NCBI GenBank assembly: GCA_030044395.1
Contig: JASHVW010000395.1
Coordinates: 1-6,475 of the forward strand
Direction: 5' to 3'
Length of the DNA stretch: 6,475 bases
Source: Verrucomicrobiia bacterium
GTDB lineage: Bacteria > Verrucomicrobiota > Verrucomicrobiia > Limisphaerales > UBA11358
Below, piece by piece: positions 1 to 5,291 of this stretch (position 1 is the first letter of the stretch; each line of letters starts with the position of its first letter). Made by a program: the position numbers and the translations under genes. The notes under the pieces were generated by a model. That model searched no databases. It was not told the origin of the DNA and was given only the letters and a program-made list of their open reading frames with translations.

Positions 1-801
1 CGCGTAGGCTTCGGCGCCACCGGCCATCGTGTAAAGGTTGGTCCATAATGGCGTTCCCGCGGTGGAATACTCCAGGGTTGCATAATCGGCGTTTTCACTT
101 GCGTCATAGGATTGCCCCGCCACGAACGGCTGGCCGTTGTTGTCCACGGCTATGGCATTGCCGATGGCGGGGCCACCTTCGCCCGCGTAAATGTTCGTCC
201 ACGATGGCGCTCCCGCGCTGGAATACTCGATCGTCGCGCAAAATTCATTGTCGCTCGCGTCTATCGCCGCTCCCGTCACAAACACATTGTCGCTGCCGTC
301 CACCGCGATGGCGTTGGCTTCAGCGCCGCCCGCCATGGTATAAAGATTGGTCCACAGCGGAACGCCCGTGTTCGAATACTTGACCGTCGCATAGTATTCA
401 TTGTCGCTGGCATCATATGCCTGCCCCGTCACAGACGGCTGGCCGTTGTTGTTCACCGCGATGGCGACGGGTTGGGCGCCGCCGGCCATGGTGTAAAGAT
501 TGGTCCACAGCGGGACACCCGCGTTCGAATACTTGATCGTCGCGTAATAGGTGTTTGTCCCATCGGACGCCGGCCCCGTCGTGAACACATTGCCGTTGGT
601 GTCCACCGCGATGCCATAGCCGTAAGCGCCACCGGCCATCGTATAAAGGTTGGTCCACAACGGCACACCCGTGTTTGAATACTTGATGGTCGCGCAGTAT
701 TCGTTATCACTGGCGTCATCCGCTTGCCCCGTCACAAACACATTGCCGTTGGTGTCCACGGCAATGGCGGTGGCATAGGCGCCATTGGCCATCGTGTAAA
801 G
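1..801 (-). repeat. Tandem coding repeats, unit 150-156 bp (five complete plus one partial)
   Basis: Read on the minus strand, units begin at 801, 648, 498, 345, 192 and 36, with lengths 153, 150, 153, 153 and 156 bp; the sixth is cut by the window edge. The most conserved stretch is the unit junction encoding PLWTNLYTMAGG, which recurs almost unchanged. Length differences are whole codons, so the reading frame is kept throughout. This is an in-frame protein repeat, not a CRISPR or satellite. Confidence 0.9.
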
Positions 802-882
802 GTTGGTCCAACCGATTTGGGCGCGGGCGATGCCTGCCCCCGCAACCACTGCCAGCGCGAGCGTCATTTGTTTCAGATTCAC
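1..882 (-). CDS. Exported SBBP-type beta-propeller repeat protein (partial, C-terminus off the left edge)
   Basis: The reading frame stays open for 294 codons from 882 to the left edge. The start chosen is GTG at 882: an AGGAG lies 4 bases upstream, an in-frame TGA lies at 913-915, and no better start lies between. Residues 1-21 form a signal peptide (basic N-terminus, Leu/Ala/Val core, ending Ala-Arg-Ala before Gln22), so the product should be exported. From residue 28 the protein is tandem repeats of 50-52 residues: five complete and one cut. Each begins LYTMAGGA or similar, runs through IAVDTNGNVFVTG, DASDNEY and ATIKYS, and ends PLWTN. The IAVD-x-x-GNVFVTG core and the period resemble SBBP (seven-bladed beta-propeller-related) repeats, usually found in secreted or surface proteins of unknown role. 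Folding as a propeller is inferred from that family. No catalytic residues or C-terminal anchor are visible in this part. It is divergent from the secreted-protein gene at 1202. Confidence 0.82.
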   Translation of the reverse strand, partial: MNLKQMTLALAVVAGAGIARAQIGWTNLYTMANGAYATAIAVDTNGNVFVTGQADDASDNEYCATIKYSNTGVPLWTNLYTMAGGAYGYGIAVDTNGNVFTTGPASDGTNTYYATIKYSNAGVPLWTNLYTMAGGAQPVAIAVNNNGQPSVTGQAYDASDNEYYATVKYSNTGVPLWTNLYTMAGGAEANAIAVDGSDNVFVTGAAIDASDNEFCATIEYSSAGAPSWTNIYAGEGGPAIGNAIAVDNNGQPFVAGQSYDASENADYATLEYSTAGTPLWTNLYTMAGGAEAYA

Positions 883-912
883 AGTACTCCTTTGTCTCTT
901 GACGGTTGAATA

Positions 913-963
913 TCACCCTCGAAGAATTCTCTCGAATCGCCAACCAGATTCGCTCTTCGGCAT
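913..963 (-). CDS. Possible 16-codon leader ORF upstream of the repeat-protein gene
   Basis: On the minus strand an excellent Shine-Dalgarno, AAGGAGG (972-978), lies 8 bases before ATG at 963. The frame reads MPKSESGWRFERILRG and stops at TGA 913-915. It is in the same frame as the downstream repeat-protein gene (GTG 882), separated only by that stop and ten sense codons. A second ATG at 971 abuts the same AAGGAGG with no spacing. It opens a 30-codon frame whose TGA (879-881) overlaps the GTG start as GTGA. The ORF could be a regulatory leader peptide, a relic of an older start, or chance. I recognise no family and see no amino-acid run typical of attenuators. Confidence 0.3.
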   Translation of the reverse strand: MPKSESGWRFERILRG

Positions 964-1011
964 TCCCGCATCCTCCTTTTACGCCTTTAGCCTTTATCCA
1001 TTAACACATCC

Positions 1012-1040
1012 AATTTAAGTGTCATCTCTCGTCAATTCAA
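1012..1040 (-). promoter_or_regulatory. Candidate sigma70-type promoter for the repeat-protein gene
   Basis: On the minus strand, TTGAAT (1035-1040, 4/6 to the -35 consensus) is separated by 17 bases from TAAATT (1012-1017, 4/6 to the -10 consensus). Transcription would start near 1005, leaving a leader of roughly 120 bases that includes the 16-codon ORF. The spacing is ideal but the boxes are moderate matches. Confidence 0.35.
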
Positions 1041-1111
1041 CTAAAAACCGTCGGAGCCGGCTTGACAAATAGAAGCGCTTGGTGGATGTGGAGGGGCTGG
1101 AAATTGGTCGT

Positions 1112-1140
1112 TTGTGCAACGTATTTTTGAATCGTATGCA
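1112..1140 (+). promoter_or_regulatory. Weak candidate promoter for the 196-residue secreted protein
   Basis: TTGTGC (1112-1117) and TATGCA (1135-1140) are separated by 17 bases. Each matches only three consensus positions, so this is supported mainly by spacing and by lying about 60 bases ahead of the ATG at 1202. It is offered as the best of poor candidates on this strand. Confidence 0.2.
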
Positions 1141-1201
1141 CTGGCGCCGTGGGGAATTCAGCAAGACAAGTAATACAAAAACCAAAAAAGGAGTTAGTAA
1201 T

Positions 1202-1792
1202 ATGAAAAAATACCAACTGATCATTGTGGCCGTCGCAACGATTGTCGCGACATTGGCCGCAGTTTCAATCGGCAACGCTCAGGACGTTGGCGCCGTTGTC
1301 ACCGGGGTCGGGATCTCGACCAACAGCGCCGGTGACCTCACCTATCGCCCCTTCGGAAACGAGGATCTCATCAAGGATTGCGCGGACGAAATGGGCGTTA
1401 CCAACCTGGCGGGATTGCATCTCATATATGACGCAAGTTCGAACGCGCTTGAGGTGGTAAGCGGAACCAATGACACCTATGACTGCACTGCGCTTGCTTT
1501 CTCGGGCGGCGTATCCTTAAGCAACACAAACGGCACCAAGAGTGAAAGTCAGTACTGGGCGTTTTGGGAAGCCAATACAACTCCCAGCGGAACCCTGTCC
1601 GACACGGAACTGCTCTATACCTACGGCCCCTCGAATGCAATGTCCAGTTTGTCTCTGTCCGGCGAGCTGCAAATCGCCTTGCCCGGCAGCGGCACCAACG
1701 CGCCGGTCATCTATCAGGCCAGGGTCGTGGCCGGAGGACGGATGTTCTTTCCATTCATTTCTCCAGTCGCTGCACCTCCGCACAGGCCTTAA
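1202..1792 (+). CDS. Hypothetical secreted protein, 196 residues
   Basis: The start is ATG 1202, 8 bases after a strong AAGGAG at 1188-1193. The frame is open further upstream (a TTG at 1079), but that would put about 40 extra residues ahead of a clear signal peptide and lacks a binding site. Residues 1-26 are a signal peptide (MKKYQ, then an Ile/Val/Ala-rich core, ending Gly-Asn-Ala before Gln27). The mature part is about 170 residues, rich in Ser, Thr, Asn and Gly, and mostly reads as alternating beta strands. It has exactly two cysteines (Cys60, Cys95), which could form a disulfide after export. The C-terminus changes character to a Phe- and Pro-rich tail ending HRP. I recognise no catalytic motif, lipobox, sorting signal or membrane anchor. 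I recall similar short secreted proteins in Verrucomicrobiota but cannot name a family, so the function is unknown. It is divergent from the SBBP-type gene, and both are exported. Confidence 0.75.
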   Translation: MKKYQLIIVAVATIVATLAAVSIGNAQDVGAVVTGVGISTNSAGDLTYRPFGNEDLIKDCADEMGVTNLAGLHLIYDASSNALEVVSGTNDTYDCTALAFSGGVSLSNTNGTKSESQYWAFWEANTTPSGTLSDTELLYTYGPSNAMSSLSLSGELQIALPGSGTNAPVIYQARVVAGGRMFFPFISPVAAPPHRP

Positions 1793-1848
1793 GGCTGGTC
1801 ATTTAATGGCTCACGACTGAATTATTCCGAAGGGATAAAGTCACTCAG

Positions 1849-1885
1849 CCCGGCGTTGTCCCGATGCAATCGGGGCCACGCCGGG
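1849..1885. repeat. Strong two-part intergenic hairpin (possible terminator or dispersed palindromic repeat)
   Basis: CCCGGCGT (1849-1856) pairs perfectly with ACGCCGGG (1878-1885). After a 2x2 internal mismatch, TCCCGAT (1859-1865) pairs with ATCGGGG (1869-1875), with one terminal T-G pair closing next to the mismatch, around a GCA loop. That is 15 pairs in 37 bases. It lies between the end of the secreted-protein gene (1792) and the 3' end of the convergent tRNA (1920). Neither side has a clear U-tract, so it is not a textbook intrinsic terminator. It may block read-through in both directions or be a copy of a genomic REP-like element. Confidence 0.65.
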
Positions 1886-1919
1886 TCATTGTCGCGTGGC
1901 GGGCTTCAAAAGGCAAAAA

Positions 1920-1997
1920 TGGTCGGAGCGACAGGATTTGAACCTGCGACGTCTTGCTCCCAAAGCAAGTGCTCTAGCCAGGCTGAGCTACGCTCCG
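1920..1997 (-). tRNA. tRNA-Pro (anticodon UGG), CCA encoded
   Basis: Read from 1997 to 1920, the full cloverleaf is present: acceptor CGGAGCG/CGCTCCG (7 bp), D arm GCTC/GAGC, anticodon stem CTTGC/GCAAG with loop TTTGGGA, 5-base variable loop, T stem GCAGG/CCTGT (closing on a G-T pair) with loop TTCAAAT, discriminator A at 1923, and CCA at 1920-1922. The anticodon TGG occupies 1960-1962. C1-G72 with A73 fits bacterial proline tRNAs. With U34 modified it can read several or all CCN proline codons. A TTTTT run (1915-1919 as A's on the plus strand) follows the CCA directly and could help end transcription. Confidence 0.97.
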
Positions 1998-2004
1998 AAA
2001 CTCT

Positions 2005-2033
2005 GTATTATTACTGTGTCGGTTGAGGGTGAA
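2005..2033 (-). promoter_or_regulatory. Candidate promoter for tRNA-Pro
   Basis: On the minus strand, TTCACC (2028-2033) and TAATAC (2005-2010) are separated by 17 bases. The -10 box ends 7 bases before the mature tRNA 5' end at 1997, so the primary transcript would need little or no 5' trimming. Both boxes match consensus at about four of six positions. Confidence 0.45.
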
Positions 2034-2078
2034 AATAGCAAGGTTCATTTGTATGCTCCGAGCAATAATAAATGAAAC

Positions 2079-2106
2079 TGGACGCTTTTCGTATTCCTGA
2101 TAGATT
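2079..2106 (+). promoter_or_regulatory. Candidate extended -10 promoter just upstream of ispH
   Basis: TAGATT (2101-2106) is preceded by TGA, giving an extended -10 (TG-n) context, and TGGACG (2079-2084) lies 16 bases further upstream. A start 7-9 bases after the -10 would fall at 2113-2115, on or next to the ispH ATG (2115). That predicts a leaderless mRNA and would explain the missing Shine-Dalgarno. Confidence 0.35.
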
Positions 2107-2114
2107 ACCTTTGC

Positions 2115-3350
2115 ATGTCAATTGAGGCGCCAGCCACACAAAAGAAAATCAACCTTCGTCGCCCCGACATAATGGAGGCGGTGCAAGCGCAGGTGCTGTC
2201 GCATTATCGCAGTGTTCTTGTCGAGCGCATCCGCGCCAATGGCGGCATCCTCTCCTCCGGCGATCTCACGGTAAAACTTGCCAAGGAATTTGGCTTCTGT
2301 TACGGCGTCGAACGCGCCATTGACCTGGCTTACGCGGCCAAAAAGTATTTCTCCGAGGTTTCGCCGGACACGCCGATTTATTTGCTTGGCGAAATCATCC
2401 ACAATCCGGAAGTCAACGACCAGATACGCCGAATGGGCATCAAAATCATTTCGCCCAAGCCGACCGATGACGAATTGGCGCAATTGGAAACCGGCGACGC
2501 CGTCATCATTCCGGCCTTCGGCACCGAAGTGGGCACCCGGCAAAAACTTGAGGCGAAGGGCTGTGTGCTGGTGGATACAACGTGCGGCGACGTGATGAGC
2601 GTGTGGAAACGGGTGCGCCAATATTCCAAGGAAAACGTCACCAGCATCATTCACGGCAAAGCCAAGCACGAGGAAACAAAAGCCACGACATCCCAGGCCC
2701 GCGCTTATGGCAGCGGCCATTATCTCGTCGTCTTCAATCTCGACGAAACGGATTGCGTTTGTGATTACATCTTAAATGGCGGCGACAAGGAAGAGTTCCT
2801 CGAGAAATTCAAGGGCGCCTATTCCGCCGGATTTGACCCCGATATCCATCTGCGGGCCGTCGGCGTGGCCAACCAGACCACGATGCTCCGGGGCGAAACC
2901 GAGGAAGTTCAGCGCCGCATCAAAGCCGTGATGATCAAGAAATACGGCGAACCGGACATTGAAAATCACTTCCGCTTTTTCGACACGATTTGCGGCGCGA
3001 CGCAGGACCGCCAGGACGCGCTGGAAAAGCTTTTGCGCGAACCGATGAACCTGCTGATTGTCGTCGGCGGCTATAATTCGTCCAATACCTCGCACCTCGC
3101 TGAAATGGGCGAAGCCAAATTGCCGACCTTCTTCATCAAGAACGCGGCCAAGATGGAATCGGACAAGCTTATACGCCATTTTGATTTGCATCGCCGGCAG
3201 GAATTCGAAACCCCGGACTGGCTGCCCTCCGGCAAAATTACGGTCGGCGTCACCGCCGGCGCGAGTTGCCCTAATAATCTCATTGAAGACACCATCCGCC
3301 GCCTTTTTGAATTGCGCGGTATTTCGGTACAGGAGTTGTTGTCGAACTGA
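2115..3350 (+). CDS. ispH: 4-hydroxy-3-methylbut-2-enyl diphosphate reductase (IspH/LytB), long form
   Basis: IspH is a cytoplasmic iron-sulfur enzyme that reduces HMBPP to IPP and DMAPP, the last step of the MEP isoprenoid pathway. The three cluster cysteines are visible: Cys62 in GFCYGVERA, Cys157 in DTTCGDV and Cys293 in DTICGATQDR. Substrate-site motifs are present: EIIHNPEV (His96), IIHGKAKHEET (His180, His185, Glu186/187), NQTT (254-257), the NSSN motif (321-324) and AGASCPN (381-387). At 411 residues it is well beyond the roughly 315 of the Escherichia coli enzyme and matches the longer cyanobacterial/plant-like type, with an N-terminal extension of about 50 residues and an insert near 215-245. 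The start is ATG 2115. No Shine-Dalgarno precedes it or the alternative ATG at 2172, so the N-terminus is the least certain part. The dgt-like gene follows 59 bases downstream on the same strand. Confidence 0.96.
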   Translation: MSIEAPATQKKINLRRPDIMEAVQAQVLSHYRSVLVERIRANGGILSSGDLTVKLAKEFGFCYGVERAIDLAYAAKKYFSEVSPDTPIYLLGEIIHNPEVNDQIRRMGIKIISPKPTDDELAQLETGDAVIIPAFGTEVGTRQKLEAKGCVLVDTTCGDVMSVWKRVRQYSKENVTSIIHGKAKHEETKATTSQARAYGSGHYLVVFNLDETDCVCDYILNGGDKEEFLEKFKGAYSAGFDPDIHLRAVGVANQTTMLRGETEEVQRRIKAVMIKKYGEPDIENHFRFFDTICGATQDRQDALEKLLREPMNLLIVVGGYNSSNTSHLAEMGEAKLPTFFIKNAAKMESDKLIRHFDLHRRQEFETPDWLPSGKITVGVTAGASCPNNLIEDTIRRLFELRGISVQELLSN

Positions 3351-3397
3351 ACCCCTGGCCCGCTTCGTTTTGCCTTTCGTCCATTTGCATTTTCCCG

Positions 3398-3403
3398 TTT
3401 AAT
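3398..3403 (+). promoter_or_regulatory. Possible -10 box immediately upstream of the dgt-like gene
   Basis: TTTAAT matches the -10 consensus at five of six positions and ends 7 bases before the A of ATG 3410. A transcript from it would begin at the start codon. No good -35 box lies 16-18 bases upstream, so it could also be chance in an AT-rich patch. Confidence 0.25.
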
Positions 3404-3409
3404 TGTTCC

Positions 3410-4552
3410 ATGCCGCGCACGCGACAGGAACTCGAACAGATCGAACGGCAGATTTTCGCCCCTTATGCACAATTCAGCGGCGACACGCGCGGGCGCGATT
3501 ATGACGAGCCGCCGCCGCAATGGCGCACCCAATACCAGCGTGACCGCGACCGCGTCATCCATTCCCGCGCATTCCGCCGGCTGGAATACAAGACCCAGGT
3601 TTTTCTCAATGGCACCGGTGACCATTTGCGCACGCGGTTGACGCACACCATCGAAGTCGCCGCCGTCTCGCGCAACATTGCCAGCGCGCTGAAATTGAAC
3701 ACTGATCTCGCCGAAACCATCGCCCTGGCCCATGATCTCGGCCATTCGCCGTTTGGCCACAAAGGCGAGACGGCGCTGGCGCGCCTCATGAAAGGCCGGG
3801 GGGGATTTGAGCACAATCAGCACAGCCTGCGAATCGTCGAATTACTCGAACAGAAATATCCCGATTTCCCCGGTCTAAACCTTACCTGGGAAGTCCGCGA
3901 AGGGCTGGCAAAACACCAGACCGCATATGACCATCCAGAGCGCCGCCAGGGTTTCGACGCTAGAAATTCATCCCTGGAAGCACAAATCGCCAATCTTTCC
4001 GACGAGATCACCTATTACAGTCATGACCTTGACGACGGCCTAGATTCCGGGTTGCTTTCCGAAAAAGATCTCAGCCACGACGTCCGGATCTTTGCCCAAG
4101 CCGCACGGCTCGTGAAAAAGCGGCACGGTATGCTGCCGGACGAATGCCGACGCTACTTCATTATTCGGACCATCATTGACATGCAAATTCACGATGTTGT
4201 GGAAAACAGCGAGCGATTGATTCTCGCCGCCGGGGTCAATTCAGCCGACGACGTGCGCCGATTTTCGCGGGCCTTGATTCGGCATAGTCCGCTTCGCCGC
4301 GGATTGAATTTGGAATTGCGCGATTACCTGTATGAAAATTTATATTTCAATCCTGTCGTTCACCAACCCAACTTGCGAGCAGTCAAGATGCTTGAGGAGC
4401 TATTCGGTTATTTCCTGCAGCACCCGCGGGAAATCGGCGAGGGCGCGCGACGGCGCGTCAAAAAATCGGGCCTGCACCGCGCGGTCTGCGATTACATTGC
4501 CGGGATGACCGACCGCTACGTCATCCTCGAATACCACCGGATTTTCGGATGA
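3410..4552 (+). CDS. dgt: Deoxyguanosinetriphosphate triphosphohydrolase-like HD-domain protein
   Basis: Dgt-family enzymes hydrolyse dNTPs to the deoxynucleoside and triphosphate, acting in the cytoplasm on nucleotide pools. The N-terminal signature is intact: APYA (17-20), RGRDYDEP (27-34), then QRDRDRVIHSRAFRRLEYK ending at Lys61. The HD metal site is complete: His79 in LTHTIEVA, His108-Asp109 in AHDLGHSPFGH, and Asp198 in SDEITYYSHDLDD. FEHNQHSLR (133-141), also conserved, follows the HD pair. The 380-residue length fits the shorter dGTPase-like subfamily rather than the roughly 505-residue E. coli Dgt, so dGTP specificity is not assured. The start at ATG 3410 matches the usual beginning of the family; no Shine-Dalgarno is seen, and the frame is open upstream into the end of ispH. 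The gene may be co-transcribed with ispH (59-base gap) or use its own promoter. It converges on folK. Confidence 0.93.
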   Translation: MPRTRQELEQIERQIFAPYAQFSGDTRGRDYDEPPPQWRTQYQRDRDRVIHSRAFRRLEYKTQVFLNGTGDHLRTRLTHTIEVAAVSRNIASALKLNTDLAETIALAHDLGHSPFGHKGETALARLMKGRGGFEHNQHSLRIVELLEQKYPDFPGLNLTWEVREGLAKHQTAYDHPERRQGFDARNSSLEAQIANLSDEITYYSHDLDDGLDSGLLSEKDLSHDVRIFAQAARLVKKRHGMLPDECRRYFIIRTIIDMQIHDVVENSERLILAAGVNSADDVRRFSRALIRHSPLRRGLNLELRDYLYENLYFNPVVHQPNLRAVKMLEELFGYFLQHPREIGEGARRRVKKSGLHRAVCDYIAGMTDRYVILEYHRIFG

Positions 4553-4608
4553 TCCCACCCTCCACAACGAACCAAAACGACAAATCGGGCGAATTGGACG
4601 GCCAGGAC

Positions 4609-4652
4609 ATTCCGCGAATTGGATTTGAAAGCGGAATGGGGCAATTTTCCGC
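4609..4652. repeat. Overlapping inverted repeats between dgt and folK
   Basis: ATTCCGC (4609-4615) is complementary to GCGGAAT (4631-4637). GCGGAA (4631-4636) is also complementary to TTCCGC (4647-4652). The shared central arm can pair with only one partner at a time. The elements sit in the 135-base gap between the convergent ends of dgt and folK. A terminator role is possible, but no U-tract follows on either strand. Nothing else is apparent in this gap. Confidence 0.35.
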
Positions 4653-4687
4653 GCCTCACAGAGCAGCGCTCCGCCAGTACTCGCGTT

Positions 4688-5206
4688 TCAAATTTTTCGC
4701 AGTGTTTCCCGGCTTTCAACCGCGCCGAGCATCTGCAAAACAGTTTTGCCCTGGTTCGGTAAAATCAACTCCGGCGCGATTTCGCTCAATGGTTGCAACA
4801 CAAATTTCCGCATGTACGCCCGTGGATGCGGCAACGTCAACTCCGGCGAATTCCGGATTTCCCGACCAAATGCGATCAAATCCAAATCCAATGGGCGTGG
4901 TTCATTCGCGACAATTTTCGGTGTGCGGCCAAATTTCCTTTCCAAGTCGCGCAATTTCTTCAGCAACAATTCCGGGGTCTGCCCTTTCTTGGGCGCGAAT
5001 CCGGCGATAGCATTGATGAATTCCGGAGAACCTGCCGGGCAATCCACCGGCGAAGTTTGCCAGAGCGAGGATTTCAATACCGGTCCGGACGAAAACTCCT
5101 GAAGAGCCTCCATTGCCGCCAGAATAGCTTTTCGCGAATCGCCAAGATTCGAGCCCAGCGCGACAATGGCCAATCCGGAACTGACTGGTTTCTTCATTAT
5201 TGGCAT
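4688..5206 (-). CDS. folK: 2-amino-4-hydroxy-6-hydroxymethyldihydropteridine diphosphokinase (HPPK)
   Basis: FolK transfers pyrophosphate from ATP to 6-hydroxymethyl-dihydropterin in folate synthesis, just before dihydropteroate synthase. With ATG 5206 the protein has 172 residues, typical for the single-domain enzyme. Visible motifs in order: GSNLGD (18-23), WQTSPV (49-54), EFINAI (62-67), the Leu/Lys-rich helix ending RKFGR (90-94), NEPRPLDLDLIAFG (101-114) with the metal-binding pair Asp107/Asp109, and LPHPR (125-129). ATG 5197 would also work and removes only three residues; a TTG at 5218 is less likely. No start has a Shine-Dalgarno. There is no FolB or FolP fusion and no other folate gene in the window. 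It is convergent with dgt and divergent from the VanZ-like gene, so it appears to be transcribed alone here. Confidence 0.95.
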   Translation of the reverse strand: MPIMKKPVSSGLAIVALGSNLGDSRKAILAAMEALQEFSSGPVLKSSLWQTSPVDCPAGSPEFINAIAGFAPKKGQTPELLLKKLRDLERKFGRTPKIVANEPRPLDLDLIAFGREIRNSPELTLPHPRAYMRKFVLQPLSEIAPELILPNQGKTVLQMLGAVESRETLRKI

Positions 5207-5262
5207 TTGGTGTGCCAAAGACAGAGTGGGGTTTCAAGTTTCTTTCCGTTCTTCCTTGAAAC
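5200..5262. promoter_or_regulatory. Two inverted repeats in the folK / VanZ-like divergent intergenic region
   Basis: TTGGCA (5200-5205) and TGCCAA (5213-5218) are a perfect 6-bp inverted repeat across 7 bases, overlapping the folK start at 5206. GTTTCAAG (5231-5238) and CTTGAAAC (5255-5262) are a perfect 8-bp inverted repeat across 16 bases. The position between divergent genes suggests operators or leader hairpins; no regulator can be assigned from the sequence. Confidence 0.35.
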
Positions 5263-5291
5263 TTTCCGCATCTTTGCCGAGGCTAATCCGT

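Larger units (their letters stand above)
883..1201. other. Divergent intergenic region between the two secreted-protein genes
   Basis: This 319-base gap holds the leader-like ORF and candidate promoter of the minus-strand gene, and the Shine-Dalgarno of the plus-strand gene. Other structure seen: a 6-bp inverted repeat CGAATC/GATTCG around 8 bases near 933-954, and a short A-rich direct repeat (TAAAGGC twice on the minus strand, near 982-996). A perfect TTGACA at 1062-1067 on the plus strand has no acceptable -10 box 16-18 bases downstream. I compared the region by eye with common riboswitch cores such as cyclic di-GMP types and saw no match. Confidence 0.6.

Noticed and set aside
112..678. 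Plus-strand open frame of 188 codons rich in Arg and His
   Set aside because: It is antisense to the SBBP-type repeat gene and looks repetitive only because that gene is. The minus-strand product has a signal peptide, a start with SD and family-like repeats.
1..801. CRISPR array or satellite DNA
   Set aside because: Units are about 153 bp, vary by whole codons and encode a conserved protein repeat; there are no short identical repeats with unique spacers.
1062..1067. Perfect TTGACA as -35 of the secreted-protein gene
   Set aside because: The bases 16-18 further on (around 1084-1091) have no -10 resemblance.
1079..1201. N-terminal extension of the secreted protein from TTG 1079
   Set aside because: It would bury the signal peptide and has no ribosome binding site, whereas ATG 1202 has AAGGAG 8 bases upstream.
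1920..1997. tRNA-Pro as an integration site for a genomic island
   Set aside because: No integrase gene, no second copy of the tRNA 3' end and no att-like direct repeat are visible in the window.
2118..2720. Minus-strand open frame of 200 codons
   Set aside because: It is antisense to ispH, whose cluster cysteines and substrate motifs leave no doubt about the coding strand.
3071..3823. Minus-strand open frame of 250 codons spanning ispH and dgt
   Set aside because: It is antisense to two well-recognised genes and crosses their junction; its composition is that of a shadow frame.
4549..5010. Plus-strand frame overlapping the dgt stop as ATGA, which looks like a coupled gene
   Set aside because: Most of it is antisense to folK, it has no recognisable domain and no SD, and the overlap is explained by chance.
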